Of a DNA stretch of 64,000 nucleotides, positions 1-11,209 are shown piece by piece. Below the pieces are notes generated by a model. The model saw nothing but the letters and a program-made list of their open reading frames with translations, did not search any database and had not been told where the DNA came from. The stretch is from Amoebophrya sp. A120 (taxonomy: Eukaryota; Sar; Dinophyceae; Syndiniales; Amoebophryaceae): assembly GCA_905178155.1 (NCBI GenBank), contig CAJINV010000005.1:9150874-9214873 (forward strand), written 5' to 3'. The translations under genes and the position numbers were made by a program. How positions within the stretch are numbered: the first letter of the stretch is position 1; each line of letters starts with the position of its first letter.

Positions 1-92
1 GCTACGGCATGCATCACAGACATCATGGCTCATGCAAAACGTGCGTGACAAGTCTCAGAATCTTCCAGACCCAGACATTTTTGCATTTGATG
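1..92 (+). mobile_element. Introner family A, right end only
   Basis: Right terminal repeat CTTCCAGACCCAGACATTT with the usual GCATTTGAT end; the body starts before the window. It splits the P4-ATPase gene. Confidence 0.8.
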
Positions 93-97
93 CCGGA

Positions 98-3000
98 TTC
101 TCCAGTCGCACGAGAGCAACGGTTTTGTCAAATTTCTCCAAGTGGTGCTGCTCACTATTGTGCCAAAGTCCTTGACCTGGATCACGCTCTGTAATAATTT
201 CGTCCCGATCTCGCTCGTCGTGCAACTGCAGCTCAACAGGCTGTTCCAAGTGCTCTTTCTGGTGAAGGATGACGAGTTCTTGAAGCTGTATGAAGGTGAC
301 TCTGTAGTAGAAAAGCCGAGGGCTGCCGTTGAGAACTACCCGAAAAGCCCCAGTACACCATCACCAGCTTATTTGCTGCCAACAGCCGATGGGGATGAAG
401 ACCAAATTCCTGTCGCGCTGCAGATTGAACCATCCGTGGATCAGACACGGGAAAGCGAAGCGGGTGTTCTATCAAATGTAAAAATGTCTGGGTCTGGAAG
501 GATACAACTTGTGATGCTAATTTTGGAATCTACATAAAAACTGTATTGCATGAACAGCAAAAGAGGTGTAATTTGTGCTAGGCGGAGAGGGCATTTCTCA
601 TGCGGTATGAGCATCAGAAAGCCCTCGCAAAATCTTCATGACAAACTCCTGCATTCTTCCAGACCCAGACATTTTGCAATCCATATGCTCTTGCAGTCAG
701 AGGACCACCTGAAGAACAACAACCTTTGCTGCGAAGTTTTCCTTTTGACGATCCAGATTTAAATCGGACTTCCCCGGCGTCTTCTACTGCGTCCCCAAGC
801 TCCAGTAGCTCAGGAATGACAGTCACTACAGGCTCAAATTCGGTGACAGGAGAAGTAGAAATAGGTGATATTTCCTCAACATCCCTCCGCGGCTTCGAAC
901 GTCCGCAAGTGAACCGTTCGAATTTACTGGAAGAATTGGGGCACATCACGCACATTGTCACGGATAAAACGGGAACTTTGACAAAGAACGAAATGTCGTT
1001 CCACTCGAGTTTTGGATTCGAGAGGGGAACAGAAGTGAGGAGTGGCGAGGAGTGCACTTTTGCGATGTTAACTGACACTGACCCACCGGTGGATGATCCT
1101 GCGTCTCCCGAGAGCAGCAGCAGCAGCGATTCTTCCTCCCTTTTCGCGACACTCTTGCCAAGCTATGCAAAAAACGCCAATAGCTTTTCCGGAGATCCCG
1201 CATCAGAGGAAAAACTCTCCATGTTCCTCGCCATGGCTTTGTGTCACACGTGTGAACGAGATTTGGAAACTGGGAATTTGTCGTCCGCCAGCCCAGAGGA
1301 GATTGCTTTGGTGGAAGCAGCGGAGAATTGTGTGGGGATAGAATTTCTCGCCGTGAGGGACACTGATATTTGTGCCGCTAGTTGTACAACTTCCACGTCG
1401 TCGTCAAGCTCTTCTTTACCTTCCTGTTTCACGTACGACGTACGCATACCGTTTATTCAGCCGGGCGTGTCTGGGTCTGACGATCATGGTGTTGAGCATG
1501 ACAACCTCGCGCCAGTCATCTCCTTCGAAATCGCAAAGGTTTTAGAGTTCAACTCCGACAGAAGACGAATGAGCATCGTCGTGAAAATTCCAGAGACGCT
1601 GCCAATACCGAAAAAGCCACCAGATAGGGCGGAGTCTCCAGTTGTGATTCTGAATGATGATACAAATGCAGCGGGCAGCGCCGACTCTGTAATGCCAGAC
1701 AGGCATGCGAGAGCAAATGAAGAGCTACCCGCGCAAAACAAGTACCCCGCGGACTATGTCCTTATCTGCAAGGGCGCTGACTCAGTTCTGATTGACGACC
1801 TCTCACTTACCTCCCGGAACGCAGATAAACAACGAGGACCTTGCGAGAAAACACAAAATTTGAAAAGGAAAATTAAAGAGTTGAGCGAAACGGGGCTCCG
1901 GACGTTGGTTTTTGGCTGGAAAAAGTTAGACGCGAAAGAAGTTGCCAGCCTGTTCTCCACGACAGGTTGTGAAGGCGATGATGCTACTGGCAGCACGACA
2001 GTAGATGCAGACCTGACAGCCACGACTACAGCGAGTTACACTTCTTGTTCATCTTCGTCGGCCTCTTCCCAGGCCAGAAGGGTCGAGTCTGCAGCACGAA
2101 AATCATCTTCAAAAACAACCGACGATCTGGAAAAAGATCTCCATCTCCTCTCCGCTGTCGCAATTGAGGACGCGTTGGCGAACCACGTCGCGGAAACCGT
2201 CGACGTGATAAAGAAAGCGGAAAAAATCAAGCTCTGGGTCTGCACCGGGGACAAACCGGAGACTGCCGTTGCGGTGGCAAAGAGCTGCCATATTGTGGAT
2301 GAGAGTATGGAGGTGTGGAACTTAAACGATGAATCCTCGCTGGAACTCCCTAACTCCGTTGATTGTTACGCTTCCTCTTTTTCAACGTATGCCGCGGTTG
2401 TGACGGGGGATAAGTTTTGTCAGATTATAGCCGGCGACAGCGACTCTATTTCTTTCTCTTCGGGTGAGAGTGAGATAAGAAAAAAAGCGGCACTGTTATC
2501 ACCTGCACCACCACCAGCAGTGGGGAAGAAACTACATGTAGCGCAAGCGGAAGTAGAACTCCTTCGTTCGGAAAAGAACGTAGAACCAGCTGCACATCGC
2601 AAGATCAACCAAGACCTGCAAAACTTCCTCCTAAACGCCACCGCCGTGATCATCTCAAGAGTTTCGCCGAAGCAAAAACGGGAAGTGGTTCGATTCTTGC
2701 AAGGCCGAAATATCAAGGGGAAGAAGGGGAAAACGAAGCTGAAGAACACCGTTTTAGCAATCGGCGACGGGGCAAATGACGCCGGGATGATAAAGGAAGC
2801 CACGGTTGGCATCGGGTTGTACGACTGTGCCCTGATGAAGAGCTTTGTTCAGGAGCAGGAAGATTCTTGTGCAGCTGCTGATGATGCAAATTATCTCAGT
2901 AACGCAACGGGAACTACGACAGCCACAAGTACCCGGCCCAAAAAGAACCCGGCGTTACAAACAGCTGCCGTCCGACAAGCGGATTTCGCCTGTGGTCACT

Positions 3001-5785
3001 TCGCGTGCTTGCAAAGGTTGATCTTCGTTCATGGGAGAGAAGCGCACCGGAGGAACGCGTTTTTTCTGCAATTTATGGTCTACAAGAACGTGATTTGCAC
3101 TGTTCCCTTCGTTATCAAATGCAAAAATGTAGTCTGTGTCTGGGAAACTCCGAGATTTGTGATGCAGTTTTTCCAAGCTCCCCCACGTCTGAAATGCAGG
3201 GCCTAGCATCACAGATTCTGCAGTTCCTTGGTGATGCGTATTCTGCATGAGAAATGCCCTCTCAGCATGGCCAGAAGTGGGCACCTTTTGCACGTTTATG
3301 CATCACCGATCTTTGTAGGATCCGAAACACGCATCACAAGTTCGGATCCTTCCAGACCCAGACATTTTTACATTTGATATTCGTGCTCTTCGGGTTCTTG
3401 AGCAACGAGGCGAGCGGGTATCCGTACGTGTACCCGTTTCTGTATCAAAGTGAAAACACCCCTCCCCATACTAATTCGGAGATTTGTGTAGCATGATTTG
3501 GGACCACAAATCATTTTGTCATGCTAGAAGGCAGAAGATGCGAACTGTAGTGCTGGCTGGCGTGGGAAGGCCTTGCATCTTCAGCATGACAGGAGGCAAC
3601 TGGAAGGGGGGGTCAGCATGACAAATTGGCCGCAACTAAGGCCGCAGCTGCGTCTCTTGGCCTCCTGGCAATACAAACCGACTTGTGTGATGCAAATCCA
3701 GCATCACAAATTTCATGTCCGATATGGGGAGGGGGGGCGTTTCTTCACGATATTCTGTATTCGATGTTCAACACGGTCTTTACCGGAGTTGGAGTTTTCG
3801 CCTTTGCCGTGTTCGACCACGAGGATTATGCAGCAGAAGCAGAACAGCATGACAGAAAGAATCGGAAATGCAGAAACAGCATGACAACTTCCACCCCTGC
3901 AACTTTCATCTCTTGGGACCAGAAACTCATATACAACTGCGATAAAACCTACAACAAATGTGTTCCAAGTTGCCACGCGAAAAACTACAAGCACACGCGG
4001 CGGGAAAGATATGCAAGAAAAAAGCTGTGTAAGTGTAAATCTGTGATGCAGAAAATGCAAAACAGTTACACTTGTCATGCGGGAAGTGCGTCATAGGCTA
4101 CTATCGTACACGTTTCCACGTACTAGCTGCGCATGACAGGTTTTCCCTGTAAAATGCAAAACGAATCTGTGATGCTGCTCTTCCTACAAAGTTACACTTA
4201 CACAATTTTTTTCCTTGATAGAAGAACCGGTTATATCAATCCGAAACTCCTTTCCACCTGGCTTTTACTATCAATTGTAAAAATGTCTGGGTCTGGAAGA
4301 ATCCAACTTGTCATGCTGATGTTGGATTATAAAAAAATCTGTATTGCATGAGCAGCAAAGGGAGTCCAAGTTTTGCTACACGGAAAGAGCATTTGTCATG
4401 CGGTATAGGCATCAGGAAGCCCTCACAAAATCTGTGATGCTAGGGCATGCATCACAGACATCAGGAGTCATGCAAAATGTGCATGACAAACCTGGCAATC
4501 TTCCAGACCCAGACATTTTTACATTTGATATTTCCTTGGTGTGTTCCATTCAGTAATAATCCACTTTTTGGTTTTCGAGATTGGTACCGTCGGGACGAGC
4601 AATTTCGTGTTACTGAACAACTGCGGCTTACTATCCCGTGTAAAAACGTCCCCACCCCAGAGTTTTCATGCAGATTTGCAATGACAAGAACATTTGTGAT
4701 GCGCAGCCCCATGACAGGAATTTTTTATCGTGGTTTGAAATTTGTAATGCTCGAAACAGGATCATGATTAGCTGGATTTGTAGTGCGGCTGTCCTTGCTA
4801 AGAACCTGCACTACGCTACGAGCTGCAACTTGTCATGCGTGACTCCCAAAGCTTCTGGGTTTGTGTTGCAAATAAATCCCCATGTTGGCTGCGGGGCTGG
4901 GACGTTTTTACTTGGGATACTTACTTGCGTTTGGTTTAATGATCCTCCTCGCGAACTTCACACTATCCAAGAAAAAAACACCATCACAATCACTTTTGCA
5001 CAGTTTTGCAATACAAAAATTTTTGTCATGCGCAAAACTGCATCACAGTCAAGAGTTATAGGCGATTTTTATCGCCTATAACTCTTGACTGTGATTTTGC
5101 AATACAAGAAAAATTTGTTATGCGAGACAAATTTCTGATGCGAAACTTCCCAAGTGTGATTGTGATGGTGTTTTTTTCTTGGATACACACTTCTCTTCTG
5201 CCACTACGGAAGCAAGGCGAACAACTGCAGATACTTGAACGGCTTTGTTCTATTCGGCTGCCTGTTCGGGTTTTTCCTCTACCTCCCGTTCTACGTTTCG
5301 CATCTAGAAACTGGGGGCGACGAGGTGAAGACGGTGGTTGGTATTGCAGACGTCTTTGCGGGACGGGCTATCCTATGTAAAAACGTCCCCACACCAGAGT
5401 CAAGTTGGGAATCTAGCAACACAAATCTCCAAGTTTTGGGAGCTGTGCATGACAAGCTTTCCTCTGCAGTGTGGGGCTTGTTGGCAAGGGTAGCCGCATG
5501 AGAAAGCCACTTTCTGATCTTGTTTACAGCGTTACAAATAATTCCAGAACGCGACTGGTAATGCCTCCCATGGAGGTGCGCATTACAAATGTTTCTGCAA
5601 TTGCAAATCTGCATGACAACTATGGGATGGAGACGTTTTTACACAGGATACGGGTTTCTTCTTGGTACGAACTGGTCTACGACCCATACGGAATTCTGCC
5701 GATGGCGGGGTCGACAGTAGTTGGAATTTTCTTACCGTTTATCTTGGTGTCGGGGCACAGGATGATGCGGGTTCCAGATCTGTAA
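98..5785 (+). CDS. P4-type ATPase (phospholipid flippase), 3' part
   Basis: Membrane pump that flips aminophospholipids to the cytosolic leaflet. Exons: 98-469, 691-3112, 3385-3442, 3758-4009, 4226-4268, 4536-4631, 4925-4963, 5191-5368, 5656-5785 (about 1,196 codons; the 5' part lies before the window). Seen in order: a membrane pair with NNFVPISL near 200; phosphorylation motif DKTGT at 963-977; N-domain LEFNSDRRRMS near 1545 and KGADSV near 1770; TGDKPET near 2245; hinge GDGANDAGM near 2763; QADFA...LIFVHGR near 2970-3040, diagnostic for P4 rather than metal pumps; then the C-terminal membrane helices, split into seven small exons. Ser/Thr-rich insertions (for example near 2000-2100) enlarge the cytosolic domains. 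Eight introners and no GT-AG intron interrupt it; the C-terminal membrane domain alone holds seven. The first exon opens inside an introner remnant. Family call is firm; substrate is unknown. Confidence 0.88.
470..685 (+). mobile_element. Introner family A
   Basis: Left end TATCAAATGTAAAAATG plus TGTCTGGGTCTGGAAG; right end mirrors it but finishes CCATA. Duplications TGTTC (465-469) and TGCTC (686-690), one mismatch. In the P4-ATPase. Confidence 0.9.
3113..3379 (-). mobile_element. Introner family A, reverse orientation
   Basis: Duplication TTCGT on both sides (3108-3112, 3380-3384). Splicing joins VPF to VLFGFLSNE of the flippase membrane domain. The left repeat is partly decayed (GTAGTCTGTGTCTGGGA). 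Confidence 0.92.
3443..3752. mobile_element. Introner family E
   Basis: Ends TATCAAAGTGAAAACACCCC and ...CACGATA with CCCCTCCCCATA-type inverted repeats; duplication TTCTG exact (3438-3442, 3753-3757). Exons join as YPFLY-SMFNTVF. Confidence 0.9.
4010..4220. mobile_element. Introner family G
   Basis: Inverted repeats around GTGTAAGTGTAA; duplications AAAGA and GAAGA (4005-4009, 4221-4225). Interrupts the P4-ATPase; exons join RRER-TGYINPK. Confidence 0.85.
4269..4530 (+). mobile_element. Introner family A
   Basis: Near-perfect 30-bp inverted ends; duplications TTTAC and TTTCC (4264-4268, 4531-4535). In a membrane-helix codon run of the flippase. Confidence 0.9.
4632..4919. mobile_element. 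Introner family B
   Basis: Inverted repeats with GTAAAAACGTCCCCACC; duplication CTTAC exact (4627-4631, 4920-4924). Exons join NNCGLL-AFGLMILL. Confidence 0.92.
4964..5185. mobile_element. Introner family F with internal perfect hairpin
   Basis: Inverted repeats with AAAAACACCATCACAATCAC; duplication CACAC exact (4959-4963, 5186-5190). Arms 5042-5066 and 5071-5095 are perfect 25-bp complements around a TTTT loop. Confidence 0.9.
5369..5650. mobile_element. Introner family B
   Basis: Duplications CGGGC and CGGGT (5364-5368, 5651-5655). Last introner of the flippase; joins AGRA to SSWYELVYD. Confidence 0.9.
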
Positions 5786-6371
5786 AGATCAGATTGTGAA
5801 ATAGAAGCCGGCTTTTATTGCTTTACAGGTCGTGATGAAAAAAATTCTGTACTTTTTCAGTAGTCAAATGTATCAAATTTTGTTTTTTATTTGTGAGTTT
5901 CTCACTCACGACGGGCTTCCGTGCAAGCCAGAATCAAATGTACGTCTTCTACAGCTGCCGCCATACAACGGGCAGTCTAGAAAGATCCACAAAATAAATG
6001 CACGGCTGTGGTCTCCTGGAATATGACTTGTCGAAGCCACCTTCTCCTCAATGTATGTATGTCAAATATTTTGACACCAATATTATTCATTGTAGGCACA
6101 ACTACTGCATCAATCATCGCTCCTTGCTCTCATGCGACACTAATGAATACTTTGAACAGCAACAATGAACAAGAGTCCGCGCATAACGCTGCGAAGACGT
6201 TTTTCAAACAACTCTACTTACAATAACGAAAGCAAAGTACAACAACTTTCAACGGCGACAACGTCTGTGGTGCTATTCTTGCTTGCAACGTCAGACGTTG
6301 TAAGTACTAGAGCAGGCGTTTATTTTCTTTTGCGGGCCTCGATGCTGCCTGGCAAATCTGTGTAACATCAA
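5786..6371. other. AT-rich intergenic stretch
   Basis: Presumed 3' end of the flippase and leader of NAPRT. I see no gene or repeat in it. Confidence 0.6.
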
Positions 6372-9300
6372 ATGCTACGAGCGAAGTTCTCCACTTTTTT
6401 GAGTGACGTGTGCAGTACTGTCGGTTGTTTTTTTCAAGCGATTTACACTCCAACCGAATCCGATAAACAACTCTTTCTCTTTTTGAAACAAATCTACTGT
6501 AGCTTCGATTTCTCCAATTACTTCTTGTTTCTGGAAAATGTAAGGAGGTTCTGTGCGACGTCCAGTGGTGGAAAGAACGACGGAAACGACCACAGGAAAA
6601 GGCAGCAATCCACTGCTACACAAGCTCGCATGAGCAGTTTTACTCAACCTACGACCGGCAACAAACCAAGCTCTAGCCACAGCATTTCCACCGGAGACGA
6701 GAAGACCCGCAACCACTTGCTAGTACACCAACAAGGAGATCTTCGGGAGCAATTCAACAGACCGTTTACGAAAAATCCTTCCAGTAAAGAACAGCTCCTG
6801 CTCTCCTGCCCCGACTCCCCGGAAACCGACGAATCCGTGAGCATCATGGCGGATAACACACCCAAAACTCCCACCCAGGCCTGGACGGCCCCACCGAAAA
6901 CAATATCTCGTGCAAAAGTATCGTACTCGTATTAGTTGCACACATGCATGACAAATCTCTTTCCTAAGGCAAAATAGCATTACAAATTTCATTTGTTATG
7001 CTGAGCTAATTTGTCATGCGATTTATACGAGTACGATACTTTTGCAATGCATAAACAAGTGCCGGAAAGAATATTGAACCGAGTTCCGCGGCAAGCTCTA
7101 ACATCGTCTACAATGACGAACGATATTCGCCGAACGCCACGACAAACAACAACCAAAAATCGTCCCAGAAATCAACCCCCTCCGGCTATGGGAATGATGA
7201 CATGATCCGCTCCTCTAGTTCTGTCCGCTACCGACAGGGCGGGCACCCGAGGTTGTTCGAAAACATTGGGAGGACGCATGGACAATCGGTCGATGGGTTG
7301 TTAACGGATTTTTACCAAATAACGATGGCCTATGCGTATTGGAAAGCGGGGAAGCACGAACAAAGGGCGGTTTTTGACGCCTATTTCCGCAAGTGCCCGT
7401 TCAAGGGGGAGTACTGCATTTGCGCAGGTATAATTTTTGTGGTTGATAAGATAATTGAAATTTGTCTTGCAGTCGTGTGTCCAGGAGAGATGCAGTTTGT
7501 CATGCTAATACTTGAGTACAAACAAATGAAAAGGTATCAACGAGACCGTCCGCTTCCTGAACACTTTCGGCTACAGCGACAAGCAAATTGACTACCTGAA
7601 AATCCAAATGCCCACGGCGCAACCGGAGTTCTTCGACTATTTAGCACAGCTCGACGCCTCGGAATTGACGGTGATGGGGATGCGAGAAGGGGAAATCGTG
7701 TTCCCGAACCAACCTTTATTAAGGTTAGAAGGGCCATTAATCGTCTGCCAACTGCTGGAAACGACTGTTTTGAACCTTCTCAACTACCCTTCCCTAATCG
7801 CCACCAACGCGGCCCGGTACTATCAAAGGCAAATATGTCTGGGTCTGGAAGACTGCAAGTTTGTCATGCTTGTCTGGCATGACTCTCAAATCTGTGTTGC
7901 GTGAGCACGAAGAGGCTCTCTTGCATGTCGTGCAAAAACGCAGTTTGTCATGCGGAATACGCAACACCTAGCAGCCCAAAAAGTTGTCATGCTTGGCTGC
8001 GTATTGCATTGCGAATATCATTCATTTTTAGCATTACAAGTTTCGAGACCCAGACATATTTGCAGTCCATAGGTACCGGCAGGCGGCCACTTCTGGTGTC
8101 ACGGCGAGTCAAGCGTATGCAATGCAAAAGTATCGTACTTTAGTATAAACCGCATTACAAATTTCCTTAGCATGAGAAATGAAATTTGTAGTGCGGATTT
8201 ACCACAAGAAAAAGATTTGTAATGCATGACTGCAATTGCTACGAGTGCGATACTTTTGCAATGCATAAAGTGGGGCAGACGCCAAGTGCGCGGGCTTCCA
8301 TGAGCCAAAGATCGCCGAACGAGCGGGTGAATACGTCAAATGCACCGATGGGGAACGCGCCGGTGTTGATCGAGATGGGTTGTCGCCGGGCGCAAGGGCC
8401 GGACGGGGCTTTGTCCGCCGCACGATACAGCTATTTGGGCGGGTTTGACGCGACATCAAATGTGAAGGCGGGACACGTTTTTGACGTGCCGATTAAGGGG
8501 ACCCACGCGCACGCGTTTGTGACGTCGTTTAACAGTTTAGACGAAGTGAAGAGGATAAACTGCGGAAAATTGGGGGACAAGTTTGTCAGCGATGTGCTCA
8601 GCTACAGACCAAAGGTACTTACAACAACTCTATGCGATTTTGCTTACATGTAGTTGTTGAATTGAGCACAGGTTTTTGCACCGTTACTTCTATACGTTGA
8701 ATTAGCTTTCAGCAATAGCTGGGAGCTTCTACTGGTGAGGACGACAACACTCTTCTCTTTTATCTACACGCTCTATCTTTACATTTAAAACACAAAACAG
8801 ATCGCACCGCAGTCGAACGATGGCGAGTTAGCGGCTTTTGTCAGTTACGCAACGTCCTTTCCAGACACTTTTCTCGCTTTGGTCGACACCTACGACACTC
8901 TGATTTCGGGCATCCCAAATTTCCTCTGCGTCGCATTGGCGTTATTGGACCGGGGGCATAAATATGCATTGCAAAAATGTCTGCGTCTGGAAGATTGCAA
9001 CTTGTCATGCTAAATCCGAATCATGCAAAAATCTGTGTTGCATGAGTGCCAAAAGCTTTTCACTTTTGACCTAATCGAGAGGCAGTTTCTCATGCAGGAT
9101 AGGCATGATAGAGGTCGCACGAAATCTGTTATGCTAGGTCGTGTATGACAGACCTCGCGCGTCATGGAAAACCTGCATGACAAGTCTTGCAACCTTCCAG
9201 ACCCAGACATTTTTACATTTGATAATAAACCAGTTGGTGTCCGGTTGGACAGCGGCGATCTGGCTTACTTGAGTACTGTTTGCGATATATTTGAGACTTC

Positions 9301-10471
9301 TTTGTCATGCTAGATTTGAAAAAGGGAACACGAGATGATGAAACTTGTCATGCAGGAAAGGCACTCGACGAAAATATAAATAGGTACTTAAATTTCATTA
9401 TATCAGGTAAAGAAGCGAAGGAAATGTTTCGCGAGTGCTCGGATGGCCCGCATTGCAAAACCGTCGAAGTCCAAGAAGCATTACTAACTTTGAAGGTCTG
9501 CGCATCAAATGATATCAACGAAGTGACACTTCAATCCCTAAACGAGCAGGGGCACGGGATTGATATCTACGGAATCGGAACAAACCTTGTTACCTGCCAA
9601 GCGCAACCGGCGTTGGGAATGGTATCGAATGTTGTGATGAAGCATGACAAAAAATGTAGTCGATGTTCTGCATCTTTATATGAGGTGGATTTTGTAATGC
9701 AACTCTTGATGTTCTTTCATCGATCGTCCAGGTCCTTGTGGTGTCAGAATCACCTTGTTTGAAAGGTCGTTCTGCAATACAAATTTCCTCCACGACTTTC
9801 CAGGTCTACAAGCTCGTGGAACTGGACGGCGATCCGCGAATGAAGCTTTCCCAGGAGTTTAGCAAAGTGTCCGTCCCGAGTAAGAAAAAGGTGTACCGAC
9901 TGTACAACAGTAAAGAGGAGCCGCTGATTATCGTACGAAAAAAGTGTTACAGTTACACATTTGTTGGCAAAAATTCAGCAACACAAATTTCTCTGCATGA
10001 AAGAAAAAACTTGTAATGCGCGGACTACAAGGGAAAGCACGAATGAAATGAGACTGGCAAGCATTTCCTACATGACAGAGGTTGTCTGTCTTGCTTGTCT
10101 TCCATTAGAGTGTGTAACTGTAAGACTTTTTTCTCAGGATACTGATCGACCTGATGCAGCGCGAGTCCGAGGCCCCACCCAAAGCTGGGGACCGGATTTT
10201 CTGTCGGCATTTGTTCGAGGAGACAAAGCGGTGCTACGTGACACCCACCCGGGTGGAGGAGTTGTTGCACGAAGTGTGGGGAAGAACCCCCTGCGTGCCA
10301 ATGACGTTGGACGAAGCGAGGGAATTTTCGATGAACCGATTAGCCAGGTTTAGACCGGACATCTTGCGGCCGCTGAACCCCACGCAGTACAAGTTAGCGG
10401 TGTCGGACCCGTTTTTCGGGTTTTTCAAGCAGATGTGGCAGAAGTCCGCGCCGATCAAGGAGCTGACGTGA
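6372..10471 (+). CDS. NAPRT: Nicotinate phosphoribosyltransferase with long N-terminal extension
   Basis: Makes nicotinate mononucleotide from nicotinate and PRPP (Preiss-Handler NAD salvage). Exons: 6372-6903, 7059-7427, 7534-7820, 8077-8115, 8273-8614, 8801-8962, 9230-9272, 9407-9621, 9804-9928, 10147-10471, giving 812 aa. Family signatures: [16 protein letters not shown] near 7300, [17 protein letters not shown] near 8390, [11 protein letters not shown] near 8500, [13 protein letters not shown] near 9240, [13 protein letters not shown] near 9560, and a usual C-terminus. Four introns are GT-AG (7428-7533, 8615-8800, 9273-9406, 9622-9803); five are introners. The catalytic core starts only near residue 258. 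The first ATG after an in-frame stop is 6372; 6630 is an alternative start. The Ser/Thr/Asn-rich leader has no domain I recognise and might be a targeting or linker region. Family call firm, start uncertain. Confidence 0.9.
6904..7053. mobile_element. Introner family D
   Basis: 150 bp with GCAAAAGTATCGTACTCGTA inverted ends; duplication AACAA exact (6899-6903, 7054-7058). In the NAPRT leader; splicing links PPKT to SAGKN and proves the upstream frame belongs to the gene. Confidence 0.9.
7821..8071 (+). mobile_element. Introner family A, short subtype
   Basis: Duplication GGTAC exact (7816-7820, 8072-8076). NAPRT exons join NAARY-RQAAT, matching the family sequence there. Confidence 0.93.
8116..8267. 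mobile_element. Introner family D
   Basis: Duplications AAGCG and AAGTG (8111-8115, 8268-8272). Only 39 nt of exon separate it from the preceding family A element in NAPRT. Confidence 0.9.
8963..9224 (+). mobile_element. Introner family A
   Basis: Left end TATGCATTGCAAAAATG, right end GCATTTGATA type (TACATTTGATA); duplication ATAAA exact (8958-8962, 9225-9229). NAPRT exons join [14 protein letters not shown]. Confidence 0.92.
9929..10141. mobile_element. Introner family G
   Basis: Inverted repeats around GTTACAGTTACAC; duplication CTGAT exact (9924-9928, 10142-10146). NAPRT exons join [11 protein letters not shown]. Confidence 0.9.
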
Positions 10472-11209
10472 CTTTAGTAGAGTGGGGCTCTCTTGAATTT
10501 GGTGGTGTCGCGCAGGCAGGTGTAGAGCGGAAAGTTGAAATTTTAAGTCGAAGTGTAGTAGCTACCGTTCTTTCAACATCTAGTGCCTATTGCTTTCACC
10601 TCCGACGTAACGCTGTGACTTTTACTGAAATTTTTACAAACGCAAGCGAGCAAGGCAGCGCGCTGAGGACGGGCGTGCACCTGCTCCTTCTTCTAGTAGA
10701 GAAAGAAACAAAGTATTCAACAACCAGTACAAGTCTATATGAATGAAAGAGAAAGACCTATGTTGCTAACGCAGTAGAAAAAAGTGACGTGATTACAGTA
10801 AGGTAGTTTCACCTCGGCTTTTTCCTGCATTTATTTCGCGCAAACAATTCGACAGCACACGCTAGCAGCTGTCCTCATACTTACACTTACACTTACTCCA
10901 CCTGAAAATGCTTTATGGATTCTTCTCGGCTTCCATATTCTACAACGGAGGTAGAAAGCTCCATTTTGCAGAATCCGAATTCATCTTGATGAACCTATTC
11001 ACAAAATGAGCACCGTGATTTCTTCTGTTCTTGAAAAAAATCAAAATGATCTTCATAAGCGGAAGACGAATAGAAGGAAAAGAACAGAGCAGCAAGTAGT
11101 TGCAGGCATGGTTGGCTATGTCTTTGGAAAAAAAGTGTGGGTGTTCCACTGTGGGCTGGGTGTAGCATTAATAATTTTCCGCCGAGCAGGAATTATTTCT
11201 GTCAAAGAA
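10472..11209. other. Intergenic stretch, nothing recognised
   Basis: Follows the NAPRT stop; ordinary composition, no coding frame I can support. Confidence 0.6.

Noticed and set aside
614-1078. Minus-strand frames opposite the flippase and other genes
   Set aside because: Shadows of the + strand coding frame; no motifs, and the + strand carries the conserved P4-ATPase signatures.
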